Below are positions 1 through 7,145 of a DNA stretch of 64,000 nucleotides, piece by piece. The notes under the pieces are model-generated. The model saw nothing but the letters and a program-made list of their open reading frames with translations, was not told the DNA's origin and made no database searches. Numbering within the stretch: position 1 is the first letter of the stretch; each line of letters opens with the position of its first letter. The translations under genes were made by a program, and so were the position numbers. Origin of the DNA: Luteibacter sp. Sphag1AF (GTDB lineage: Bacteria > Pseudomonadota > Gammaproteobacteria > Xanthomonadales > Rhodanobacteraceae); assembly GCF_014192715.1 (NCBI RefSeq), contig NZ_JACHYH010000007.1, positions 1 through 64,000 on the forward strand, in the 5' to 3' direction.

Positions 1-34
1 CGATCTGTTCTTCGCTGAACTTCGACTTCTTCAT
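1..34 (-). CDS. IS3-family transposase OrfA, N-terminus only (partial)
   Basis: The first eleven codons read MKKSKFSEEQI, the usual opening of IS3-family OrfA helix-turn-helix proteins. A strong AAGGAG ribosome binding site sits 6 nt upstream of the ATG. The gene is cut by the window edge. OrfA binds the terminal repeats and is normally fused to OrfB by frameshifting to make the active transposase; OrfB is not visible for this copy. Confidence 0.7.
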   Translation of the reverse strand, partial: MKKSKFSEEQI

Positions 35-58
35 ATAGAGCTCCTTGGATGGGAAACT

Positions 59-95
59 CTACTTCCGTCTGGCTCGAACCAACGAGGACGCTTCA
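59..95 (-). repeat. IS3 terminal inverted repeat of the left element
   Basis: This 37-bp stretch matches 1071-1107 at 30 of 37 positions, and both share the outer block CGAGGACGCTTCA. Here it is the outer end of the minus-strand element. The two copies belong to two related elements, not to the two ends of one element. Confidence 0.6.
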
Positions 96-105
96 GACCT
101 ACTAA

Positions 106-255
106 GTCTGGAAGAACAAATACTCAGGCATGGAGGTGTTGCGGCTACGGCATCTGAAGGATGTTGAAGCGGAGTTGGCGCGCCTCAAGCGCATGTACGC
201 CGACTTGGCGGTGAAGCGCCACGCGCTGAAGGATGTCCTGTCGCGAAAGCTCTAA
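106..255 (+). pseudogene. IS3-family OrfA, C-terminal fragment
   Basis: The frame is open from a stop at 103-105 to TAA at 253-255. It encodes the leucine-zipper-like end typical of IS3 OrfA, including WKNKYSGMEV, ELARLKRMYADL and ending KDVLSRKL. The N-terminal helix-turn-helix is missing because the neighbouring element interrupts the gene. It overlaps the start of the OrfB frame, the arrangement expected for programmed frameshifting in this family. Confidence 0.75.
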
Positions 256-1084
256 GCCAGGCTCGGCGACTGGAGCTGAGCCTGGCGATGCAAACCCATC
301 GTGGCCTGAGTGCCCGGCGTGCGGATCGCGCGCTGAGGATGTCGCGTTCGGTGCGCCACTACCGATCACGGGTGCGCGACGATGGCCCGCTGTTCACCGC
401 CATCGAGGCGCACCTGAAAGGCAACTCGGGTCACGGTTTCGGCCTGCTGTTCGATCAGGCGCTTCGGCCTCAGGGCTTTGGCAAGACCCGCAGTTGGCGG
501 GTCTATGTGGGCTTGCGCCTGAACCTTTTACGTCGTGGCAAGCGTCGTTGGTCCGAGCGCACCCGCGAACCGCTGGAGATTCCCATGCAGGCTAATCACA
601 CCTGGTCGGCTGATTCCATGAGCGACGCCCTATGGTCGGGCCGCCGTTTCCGCACATTCAACGTCAACGATGATTTCAATTGCCAGTCGCTACGTATCGA
701 AATCGATACGAGCTTGCCCTCGCAACGCGTCATTCGCGTTCTGGACGAACTCGTTGAGCTTCGCGGCGCCCCGCGACGACTGCGATTGCACAACGGCTAG
801 GGTTCATCAGTGCGGCGCTCAAGCCATGGGCGCAACGTCATGGCGTCGAACTGCTGCACATCCAGCCAGGCAAGCCCACTCAGGACGCGTACATCGAACG
901 CTTCAACCGCACCTTCCGTACCGAAGTGCTGGATCGCTACGTCTTCACCACGCTCGCCGAAGTCCGGCGTATGACCGACGACTGGCAACACCGCTACAAC
1001 CATGACCGGCCACATCGCTCTCTCGGTGGCCTGTCGCCCGTCAGTTACGCCATGGCACCATCAACCACATCTACTTCTGGATGA
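252..1084 (+). pseudogene. IS3-family OrfB integrase (DDE), frameshifted
   Basis: Two frames together cover an IS3 OrfB integrase core. The first (to 800) contains the motifs SADSMSDAL, GRRFRTFNV and EIDTSLPSQRVIRVL. It ends at a stop just after HNG, where the family reads DNGPEF. The second frame continues from 803 with [29 protein letters not shown] and ends [14 protein letters not shown]. The junction is explained by a one-base deletion plus a substitution near 798-802, so the second DDE aspartate and catalytic glutamate lie in different frames. Confidence 0.8.
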
Positions 1085-1107
1085 CTCGAAAGTACGAGGA
1101 CGCTTCA
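1071..1107 (+). repeat. IS3 terminal inverted repeat of the decayed element
   Basis: Right end of the plus-strand element, partly overlapping the last codons of orfB. It matches the repeat at 59-95 at 30 of 37 positions. Confidence 0.6.
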
Positions 1108-1108
1108 A

Positions 1109-1150
1109 GGATGGCTGGCGCTTTCGCACGTTCAACGTTATCGGCGACAT
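1109..1150 (+). pseudogene. Third IS3 OrfB fragment
   Basis: Directly after the terminal repeat the sequence can be read DGWRFRTFNVIGD, the same block as GRRFRTFNV in the OrfB upstream. It is too short to be a gene and looks like a scrap of another related element into which the second copy inserted. Confidence 0.45.
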
Positions 1151-1250
1151 ATATATTGCTCGATGGAAATAGGGGATATAACCTTGCCTCGGACTTGGCC
1201 AACTAGAGGGTCAGATCCGTCTAATTGATCAGGGGCTTCGAGATAGCTGG

Positions 1251-2264
1251 ATGACGACTTACATAACTTCGGATTATCGCGAGGTTGCAAAGCCGCGGAT
1301 CGTAGATGCGATTGCGGCCTCCGGAAAGCGGGGGCGCTGGCGGCGCGCAGGTATCTTGCTTCTCGCCGCGCTCGTTGGCGTGCCGCGGGTGCACGCGACA
1401 GAGACCATCACTTATTACTACACCAGTCCCGAAGGCAACCTGTTGGCGACGGCAGACGCCGCAGGCAATGTCATCAGCAGCACGGATTACCGTCCGTATG
1501 GCAGTGCGGCCTTGGGCGTAGCCGCGCAAGGGCCTGGCTACACGGGGCATGTCAGCGACATTGACACGGGCTTGGTGTACATGCAGCAGCGTTACTATGA
1601 CCCAGTTATCGGCCGATTTCTCAGTACGGACCCGCTCAGGGCGGTATGGCGATCACCCAGTCATATGAGCCGTTATAGCTACGCGAACGATAATCCATAC
1701 CGATTCATTGATCCGGATGGACGAGCCACCGTCGCGATTGGTGGAACTTTTAACGCCGCTGCGCAGGGTGGAGGCACGGTTACGGGCCAAATCACGTTTA
1801 GTACGCCCTCTTGGAACCCGGCTACTTGGCGCTTAGGCGGATACGGATCAATAGGAGGCTTAGCAACTACCGATATCGGTGTCGGCGGCGGGCTTGCGCT
1901 TAGTTACTCCCCTGCAGATTCTGCGGAAGAAATGGCTTCCGCCAGTAGTAACGTTTCAGCAGGCGGGGCGGTCAATGTGCTGGACGTCGTGTCGGTTGGC
2001 TATGAGCAGAGCCTGTGCACAGATTGCAAGCGCACCAGGACGCTAACAATTGGCTCCAAAATCGCGATTGCCCCTGTTGAGATCCACACTTCTGTCACGC
2101 AATCCGCGGGGGTGACGTGGCTAGGTTCCAAGCCGCCCCAGCCGACGGTCACTGTGGGTCCAGCAACAAAGGCCCCACCGCCGCCGCCCCCTCCCCCCCC
2201 ACAACCGCCACCGAATCGGCAGCCGGACGATCCATCCACCATACGACAGGATTTGAATCAATGA
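1251..2264 (+). CDS. Mini-Rhs protein: RHS-repeat core with variable C-terminus
   Basis: This 337-residue protein carries a single Rhs-associated core at about residues 50-155, with YYYTSPEGNL, YRPYG, DTGLVYMQQRYYDP, GRFLSTDP and the boundary motif IDPDGRA. A hydrophobic stretch near residues 34-50 may be a signal peptide. The ~180 residues after the core match nothing I recognise, as is normal for Rhs C-terminal tips. They end in a proline-rich tail with nine consecutive prolines. Full Rhs proteins exceed 1000 residues, so this is a short orphan form. The next gene overlaps its stop codon, as immunity genes often do. Toxin activity is inference only. Confidence 0.7.
   Translation: MTTYITSDYREVAKPRIVDAIAASGKRGRWRRAGILLLAALVGVPRVHATETITYYYTSPEGNLLATADAAGNVISSTDYRPYGSAALGVAAQGPGYTGHVSDIDTGLVYMQQRYYDPVIGRFLSTDPLRAVWRSPSHMSRYSYANDNPYRFIDPDGRATVAIGGTFNAAAQGGGTVTGQITFSTPSWNPATWRLGGYGSIGGLATTDIGVGGGLALSYSPADSAEEMASASSNVSAGGAVNVLDVVSVGYEQSLCTDCKRTRTLTIGSKIAIAPVEIHTSVTQSAGVTWLGSKPPQPTVTVGPATKAPPPPPPPPPQPPPNRQPDDPSTIRQDLNQ
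2193..2200 (+). repeat. Eight-C homopolymer in the Rhs polyproline tail
   Basis: A run of eight cytosines lies in proline codons near the end of the Rhs gene. The frame of the following gene is open from 2117 through 2602, so a -1 ribosomal slip or a one-C expansion here would fuse the two proteins. Confidence 0.5.
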
Positions 2265-2602
2265 GTGGTGAAATTGGCTTTTTTCTTGGCGCGGCGCCGG
2301 GCCTTGCCTATACGCTGTGGAACATGATTCGCGGGCAGCAGACGGCCAACGAGGCAAAGAGGATCGCCAAAGCACACGGTGAGTTCCTGGATTTCTACGC
2401 TAGTTCGTCGTTTGGCTTCGATTACCTCTTCAGGCCACAGCAGTTGATCGGCCCCAATGATAGCGACGGTATGCGTGAAGCGAAGGCACTGTTGCTGTCG
2501 ATACGCAAGCAGCTTCTCAGACGCCATGCGCTGGGCGCCCTGTTCACGTCCCTGGGGGCCTTTGTCGGCGTCTTACTCGCGGTAGGCTTGTCTGGCTCAT
2601 AG
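2261..2602 (+). CDS. Small membrane protein, possible Rhs immunity protein
   Basis: The ATG at 2261 overlaps the TGA of the Rhs gene, and an AGG lies about 10 nt upstream. The 113-residue product has a hydrophobic segment near its N-terminus (FFLGAAPGLAYTLWNMI) and a clear transmembrane helix at the C-terminus (LFTSLGAFVGVLLAVGL), with a charged middle. I recognise no family. Translational coupling to an Rhs protein suggests a cognate immunity or export partner, but this rests only on position. An upstream in-frame start (2117) would overlap the Rhs frame and is less likely. Confidence 0.6.
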   Translation: MSGEIGFFLGAAPGLAYTLWNMIRGQQTANEAKRIAKAHGEFLDFYASSSFGFDYLFRPQQLIGPNDSDGMREAKALLLSIRKQLLRRHALGALFTSLGAFVGVLLAVGLSGS

Positions 2603-2674
2603 AAAATAACGCCTCGGCTCGAACGGAAAGAAGCAGGTTGCAGGCATCAGGCCGTTTCGTTCTTCGGATATTGA

Positions 2675-2905
2675 GTGATCTGCCTGCCAGAGGGTCAGGT
2701 TGCCGATGTCCGCCGCGCCGTGCAGGCTAGGCAGGATGAATCCGTGGTGTTCTCCTGGGTGGAGTGGCCCGACAAGGTCATTCGCGATGCCGGCATGGCG
2801 AAATTAATGCAAGCCCCGCGCATGGAAGCCGCCGTTGACTGTCCGTTCGATGGAAAACGCACGATCTTTGGCGGCTTCAAGTCAGTGGTTAGTCTGCCGG
2901 ACTAA
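2675..2905 (+). pseudogene. DUF1428 protein, 5'-truncated
   Basis: The readable part matches the C-terminal half of DUF1428 (YbaA-like) proteins: VVFSWVEWPDK, a PRM segment, and CPFDGKRTIFGGFKSVV. Family members are about 115-120 residues, and the conserved N-terminus with its DGFVL-type opening is absent upstream. The remaining frame begins with a GTG and no ribosome binding site, so I read it as a remnant. Its stop overlaps the end of the convergent gene by a few bases. Confidence 0.65.
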
Positions 2906-3465
2906 GGGGTCTTGAGCGGCGTGCTTTCAACGCCGACAACCCGCTCGATAATCAGCAAGCTAAAGAACCCCATGTGTCCGTAACCACTCCAAAAAAAACC
3001 TGCGGGAAACTTACGTTTCTCCCCTGAAAAGAATCGCCCAACCACGGTGACTTGTGCCTCTGCAGATGGCTCCTTCTGAATAATCCTGTCGAACTTCCGA
3101 AAGGCCTTGTCGACCTCCAGCTTCGTCGTGATTCCTTCAACCACCAGTGGCTTCGATCGCTTCCGGTCTTGTGTGACACCACAGCAATACATGGTGCCGG
3201 AGGACTCTTTGCCGCCGTATTCAAGCCACACTGCCTTGTGCCTGCTCGCCCCCGTGCAGTCGGTATATCCGAGGGTGAAATTTTCGAACGCACGTTCCGC
3301 CTTGCCGGTTACCTCGATCAATGCATGGTTGTAGCGCCCCGGATCGTCGAGTAGCTGGCAAACCGAGACGCGCGTGGGTTCTTCGACTTGGGCGTGCGCG
3401 GAACATGTGCAGACGCAGAAAAGCACCAGGAGGCTGGCTATTCGTGCTGTCACGCTCTGACTCAT
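2902..3465 (-). CDS. Secreted protein of unknown function
   Basis: 187 residues with a clear signal peptide (SLLVLFCVCTCSAHA, cleavage near residue 25) and a good AAGGGA ribosome binding site upstream of the ATG. The mature part begins with a conserved-looking SVCQLLDDPGRYNHALIEVTG segment and contains several cysteines, including a CC pair near residue 94, suggesting a periplasmic disulfide-bonded fold. I recognise no catalytic motif. The nearest upstream gene on the same strand is the dioxygenase whose start is at 4516. Confidence 0.7.
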   Translation of the reverse strand: MSQSVTARIASLLVLFCVCTCSAHAQVEEPTRVSVCQLLDDPGRYNHALIEVTGKAERAFENFTLGYTDCTGASRHKAVWLEYGGKESSGTMYCCGVTQDRKRSKPLVVEGITTKLEVDKAFRKFDRIIQKEPSAEAQVTVVGRFFSGEKRKFPAGFFWSGYGHMGFFSLLIIERVVGVESTPLKTP

Positions 3466-3529
3466 AAATGCATTCCCTTCTGTTTGGTGATCGCCATCGC
3501 GGGCCGCATTCGCAGGCGACCCGCCTCAA

Positions 3530-4516
3530 TCAATTCTTCCATTCCTCGGTATACGCATAGCGCGTAGGCCGTAGCGACATGTATTGCGCCACGCGCGGTC
3601 GCTGCGCGCGGTTTGGACTGCTGCCATGAGGTAGCAGGTGATGCCAGATGATCATGTCGCCACGCTTGGCGGCAATGGGCGTCATGGTCAGGGTGCTCCG
3701 TGCATGATCCTGCGCGGTCGTTCCTTCCGGAACACGCTTCAGCCACTGCGGTAGCGTGCGATGAAAGCCCGGCACGCAGCTGAATGCGCCTTGATCTTCT
3801 GCGACGTCGGCCAGATACAGAATGCCCTGCAACTCAAGGCAATGCGGTTCGGCGAGTGTTGCATCCCAGTGCACATGCGGCCCGGGAAAATGCCATTTGT
3901 CGCACTCGGGTGGATTCAATCCGCCCTGATCTATGGTGACCCACAGATCTTCGCGCCCCCACAGCTGCGCATGAGCCTTATGAATGCGCGGCGCGAAACG
4001 ATTGGCAACCAGCGCGGGATGCCGCAGCAACGGCACCCAGATGGAATGACCCAGTGATTCGCGATACCACGACTCCGGATCGTCGCGGCTCATCCCTAGA
4101 AATTCGTAGATGGCGCTCTCGGCGGCTATCGCTGCTTCCGCGCTGACGGCGTTGCGAAGGATGACGTAGCCGTGCTCGTCCCAGTGGGCGAGGTCCTCCG
4201 CGCTCAGACCTTCTACATGATCGAGATTACCAACTTCGGAACCAACCATTTCTCCTGCCAGGGCACGCCGCAGGCGATCCAGTGACGCTTCCGTCAGGCC
4301 GCTGCCGCTTCGCTCGATAATCCATGTTTCAAACTGCTCAAAGCTCGGCTGTTCGTGGTGCAGGTAGCGCAGGGTTTCCAGCACGTTGAGCCGCAAGCCG
4401 GCGAGCAGTGTCTTCTCCACATCCTGAGGCAGCCGCGCCACGCAGCCCGGCGTGCGCTGGCACGCCCAATACGTATGCAACTGCTCAATACCAAGCCCCG
4501 TCACCGCCTCGACCAT
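3530..4516 (-). CDS. Phytanoyl-CoA dioxygenase (PhyH) family protein
   Basis: A 328-residue Fe(II)/2-oxoglutarate-dependent dioxygenase. The HxD iron-binding motif is HWDATL near residue 215. The distal histidine is probably in IIWHHLLPHGSS near residue 290, followed by RAQRPR supplying the arginine that holds 2-oxoglutarate. The N-terminal third (about 110 residues before DLAHWDEHGYVIL) is extra to the catalytic fold and unrecognised. The ATG at 4516 has GGGGA upstream; an in-frame GTG at 4528 is possible. The substrate cannot be deduced; members hydroxylate small molecules, lipids and secondary metabolites. Confidence 0.8.
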   Translation of the reverse strand: MVEAVTGLGIEQLHTYWACQRTPGCVARLPQDVEKTLLAGLRLNVLETLRYLHHEQPSFEQFETWIIERSGSGLTEASLDRLRRALAGEMVGSEVGNLDHVEGLSAEDLAHWDEHGYVILRNAVSAEAAIAAESAIYEFLGMSRDDPESWYRESLGHSIWVPLLRHPALVANRFAPRIHKAHAQLWGREDLWVTIDQGGLNPPECDKWHFPGPHVHWDATLAEPHCLELQGILYLADVAEDQGAFSCVPGFHRTLPQWLKRVPEGTTAQDHARSTLTMTPIAAKRGDMIIWHHLLPHGSSPNRAQRPRVAQYMSLRPTRYAYTEEWKN

Positions 4517-4612
4517 CCTGTTCCCCACTGCTTTGAAGATTGTTCCATCCCCTGGGCGCCCGTGGAGCGCCGCTTGGAATCATGAGGTGTTTTGGGGCGG
4601 TGGGGAAGGGTA

Positions 4613-4645
4613 TGCCTGGCGTGTCGATATTCGCCTCGCCAGGCA
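4613..4645. promoter_or_regulatory. Inverted repeat between divergent genes
   Basis: Perfect 9-bp arms TGCCTGGCG and CGCCAGGCA are separated by 15 bp, midway between the dioxygenase start (4516) and the small secreted protein (4766). It could be an operator or an RNA hairpin. Confidence 0.35.
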
Positions 4646-4765
4646 AGCGGCGCGGGGGGCCGCGGCCCTCTCGACGCCACTGCGCCAATCAGGCATTGTC
4701 CGTCAGACAGGCATAGGGCGCCCTCGATTCCGGTCAAGGGCAACAGGGATGGCAGGGGAGGGGGA

Positions 4766-5191
4766 ATGAAGAAGTCGTTCTTGATGGCTGCGATGGCTAT
4801 CGCGGCTACTCAGTCTGCATGCAGTACGCAGTACCGGATCGACATGGATCCGAATGCGTTTCTGGCCACGTGGAACAGGGACATGCATGGCCCTGACATG
4901 ACGCTTCGCCGTCAGCCCGGGGATGGTGACGCCACGCTGGTTTCCGATCACTGGCTGGTCGTAAAGCAGTCTACGAAAGACAACGCGTGGATGCTCACGG
5001 CACCTGAGGCTGTGGGTCCGCAGACTTGCAGCGAGCTGTTCGTCGCGGCACTGGGCATATCGCGGGATGCGGCGGACGCACTCATTGCGCGCGGGCAGAA
5101 GGAAACGCAGTTCCAGGACGGCAACCTCAACGTTACCGTCGCACATGAAGGCGGCATGATCTGCCGGGCCGCAGTTGTTCCGGGGAAATAG
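4766..5191 (+). CDS. Small exported protein, possible lipoprotein
   Basis: The ATG at 4766 follows a strong GGGGAGGGGG ribosome binding site and gives 141 residues. The N-terminus is a short hydrophobic signal ending TQSACSTQ. The cysteine could be lipidated, although the lipobox is poor (Gln at -3). No family is recognised. It is followed 55 bp later by another exported protein on the same strand. Confidence 0.7.
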   Translation: MKKSFLMAAMAIAATQSACSTQYRIDMDPNAFLATWNRDMHGPDMTLRRQPGDGDATLVSDHWLVVKQSTKDNAWMLTAPEAVGPQTCSELFVAALGISRDAADALIARGQKETQFQDGNLNVTVAHEGGMICRAAVVPGK

Positions 5192-5246
5192 CCCGCGTGC
5201 GCGTGCCGTCGATCTGCCCTGAATCCTCGCAAGAAAAGGAATGGAC

Positions 5247-5747
5247 ATGAAGTTGCTGACGAAAACTTTCGTCGTGGCCTGTGTTGCCGTGGTCGCGACG
5301 TCAACCACGCTGGCGGCCGGCCCTGCGGCACCCGCAACCATGTCGCCGTTGCTCGGCAGCTGGTTGCTGGATACATCGCGCCTGCCCATGCCGCCCGATC
5401 AGCGACCGAAAAGCGTCAGGTTCACGTTTGCGGATGCGGGCAGCAACAAATGGGCCACGAAGGTGGACATTGTCTATGCGTCCGGTGAAGAGGTCCACTC
5501 CGTGTCGAAGCCCGGGCTGGATGGAACCTACGTCAACCTCGATAGCAGCCCCGAAGCCGATCACGTGGCGCTGACGCACCCTGTGCCCAACGTCCTGGTG
5601 ATGGCATTGCAGCAGGATGGGGTTCTGGTTTCGACGCGAATCTATTCGGTGGCGCCAGATGGCAACAATCTCGTCGAAACCGTCGTCTATCCCGGAAACG
5701 ACAACACCCGCGTCATGCGACTCAACCACTTTACGCGCGCACTGTAA
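5247..5747 (+). CDS. Secreted protein resembling lipocalin-like GxWxLD proteins
   Basis: Starting at the second ATG (5247) puts AAGGA at 6 nt; the ATG at 5241 would have no spacing. The 166-residue product has a signal peptide ending near TTLAAG and then LLGSWLLDTSR, the GxWxLD opening seen in many short bacterial beta-barrel-like exported proteins. The rest alternates beta-strand-like segments (KSVRFTFADAGS, TRIYSVAPDG). Function is unknown. It probably shares a transcript with the preceding exported protein. Confidence 0.65.
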   Translation: MKLLTKTFVVACVAVVATSTTLAAGPAAPATMSPLLGSWLLDTSRLPMPPDQRPKSVRFTFADAGSNKWATKVDIVYASGEEVHSVSKPGLDGTYVNLDSSPEADHVALTHPVPNVLVMALQQDGVLVSTRIYSVAPDGNNLVETVVYPGNDNTRVMRLNHFTRAL

Positions 5748-5777
5748 TGACTAACTGAGCGCTGCAAATCGTCGCAA

Positions 5778-6446
5778 TTACCACGATCCTCTGGCGATCT
5801 TTTCGCGTCGCGCCAATTCGGCTTCGCTTGGATCGAGTGTGGCAAAGGTGCCCGGCTGAATGTCGCCTTCAGGCACATAGGCGCTCATCACGACGCCACT
5901 TTTTGAAACCTGTGACCGCAGCAGTCGAAGTGCCGTGGGGGCAGCGGAGTCGCTGAAGATGCGTTTGCCGCGTCCCAGAATCAGTGGGAACGTCCAGACG
6001 TGGTATTCGTCGATCAGTGATGCAGCCTGAAGGGTATGTACCAGGTTGCCGCTTCCGATCACTTGCAGGTCAGGACCGGATTGAGCTTTGAGGTGTGCAA
6101 CGGCGGAGGCAACATCGCCTTTCAGTAGCGACGAGTTGTTCCAGCCCAGTGACGTCAATGTGCGTGATGCCACGTGCTTCTTCGTGGCATTGAATGTGGT
6201 CGCAATGTCATCGTCAGCCGGTTGATACGGCCAGAATGCTTCAAATATCTGGTAGGTCCGCCGTCCCAGAAGCAGCTCGCGATGCTTTCCATCGAAGCCG
6301 GCGCTGGACATGTCCATGCCTTCGCCTGCGTAGTTGAGCATCCAGCCGCCAAAAGCGAACCCGCCAGTAGGGTCTTCCGTGGGGCCGCCGGGCGCCTGCA
6401 TGACGCCGTCCAGTGAAACGAACGTGGATACGATGAGCTTTCGCAT
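5778..6446 (-). CDS. DHFR-like family reductase (RibD C-terminal domain)
   Basis: A 222-residue protein starting MRKLIVSTFVSLDGVMQAPGG, the hallmark of the RibD C-terminal/YyaP group of dihydrofolate-reductase-fold proteins. Further motifs are LLGRRTY, TKKHVASRTL, LQVIGSGNLVHTL and FPLILGRGKR, covering the NADPH-binding fold. True folate or riboflavin activity is unlikely because these stand-alone proteins are largely uncharacterised. The start at 6446 fits the family better than the longer frame. Confidence 0.85.
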   Translation of the reverse strand: MRKLIVSTFVSLDGVMQAPGGPTEDPTGGFAFGGWMLNYAGEGMDMSSAGFDGKHRELLLGRRTYQIFEAFWPYQPADDDIATTFNATKKHVASRTLTSLGWNNSSLLKGDVASAVAHLKAQSGPDLQVIGSGNLVHTLQAASLIDEYHVWTFPLILGRGKRIFSDSAAPTALRLLRSQVSKSGVVMSAYVPEGDIQPGTFATLDPSEAELARREKIARGSW

Positions 6447-6729
6447 GGGAACGCCTCGGTCGTAGAGCGCCAATCGCGCACGCTTGCTTGTGCAAGTGAT
6501 GGAGCAAGTGCAGCCTAGGTCACCACTGGACGGGAGGCAAGTGGCTGAAATAACTCGCCTGCGGACTTATAGCTTTGATTATGATGAGATTTGTAAGGCA
6601 TCCGTTGACCCTCGGGCTCGCAATACGCCGCTCTTATCGCCGCGCCGACCCATGTCTTCACCACTCGCCCGCAAGGCGGGAATGCATATCCGTCAGCGTT
6701 GACGCGCCAACGCATCTCCCTCAAACCGG

Positions 6730-6758
6730 TTGACAGGCCACGCGTTCGCAAGATAAAA
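6730..6758 (+). promoter_or_regulatory. Sigma-70-type promoter candidate
   Basis: TTGACA at 6730-6735 is followed after 16-17 bp by GATAAA/ATAAAA at 6752-6758. It would start a transcript about 85 nt before the leader peptide and about 385 nt before the TonB receptor. Confidence 0.45.
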
Positions 6759-6845
6759 AGCACATGGCCGTCCATAACGACGTCCCATTTGCCCCAGAGG
6801 TATAGACGCTTGGCCATCCAAACGGTTCGGAATCAGACTATCGGT

Positions 6846-6884
6846 ATGACGCATCGCCCGCTGGCGATGTGTTGTTGCTGCTGA
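6846..6884 (+). CDS. Leader peptide MTHRPLAMCCCC
   Basis: A 12-codon reading frame ends in four consecutive cysteine codons (TGT TGT TGC TGC) directly before TGA. GGAA lies about 13 nt upstream of the ATG, a weak and rather distant ribosome binding site. Runs of one amino acid at the end of a short upstream frame are the signature of ribosome-stalling attenuators, and Cys-rich leader peptides in front of sulfur genes are known in actinobacteria. Here it lies 260 nt before a TonB receptor, with stem-loops in between. Cysteine-responsive control is inference. Confidence 0.5.
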   Translation: MTHRPLAMCCCC

Positions 6885-6923
6885 TTTCCTGCGCCGTCCA
6901 CTCCGGACAGGCCCCATAGCGTA

Positions 6924-6993
6924 GAGGTCCGGTTCGTATCCCGCGAACCCCTCTCATTCCCGTCGAACACATCCATGCCGCCGTTGCGCGGCA
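6924..6993 (+). promoter_or_regulatory. Stem-loops downstream of the Cys leader peptide
   Basis: Two hairpins follow the leader stop codon. One pairs GAGG..GGTTCG (6924-6936) with CGAACC CCTC (6944-6953). The other is TGCCGC (6976-6981) with GCGGCA (6988-6993). They are candidates for an attenuator, but no obvious U-rich terminator is seen, so any mechanism could be Rho-dependent or translational. Confidence 0.35.
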
Positions 6994-7145
6994 GCGCGCT
7001 GCTGTTCGTCCACTCTCTCTGACCGTTCAGACCGTTGTCTGACACCCGCTCCGCGCCTCCCCAGCGCTGATCGGGCGGGCTTGTCGTGCATCTTTGTCCG
7101 CGCATCGCGCCGGACAGTCTCTCCCCACACTCGATAAAGACAATC

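Larger units (their letters stand above)
1..95 (-). mobile_element. IS3-family insertion sequence, left end (runs off the window)
   Basis: An element on the minus strand enters from the left edge. Its outer end is the 37-bp terminal repeat at 59-95, followed inward by a ribosome binding site and the start of orfA. It abuts a fragment of a second IS3-type orfA that resumes at about 106, so it probably inserted into that older element. The rest of the element lies outside the window, so intactness cannot be judged. Confidence 0.7.
96..1107 (+). mobile_element. Decayed IS3-family element missing its left end
   Basis: The segment contains the C-terminal part of orfA (106-255), a frameshifted orfB (252-1084) and a right terminal repeat (1071-1107). 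The left repeat and the first half of orfA are absent, apparently displaced by the element ending at 95. Broken orfB and loss of one end make it non-autonomous. Confidence 0.7.
6447..7145 (+). other. Long leader region upstream of TonB receptor
   Basis: About 700 bp separate the reductase from the TonB receptor. I see a good promoter candidate (6730-6758), a 12-codon leader peptide gene (6846-6884) and stem-loops downstream of it. The rest shows no convincing gene; frames on the minus strand here lack recognisable proteins. Confidence 0.6.

Noticed and set aside
6515-6817. 100-codon minus-strand frame in the leader region of the TonB receptor
   Set aside because: No ribosome binding site, signal or motif, and it overlaps the best promoter candidate.
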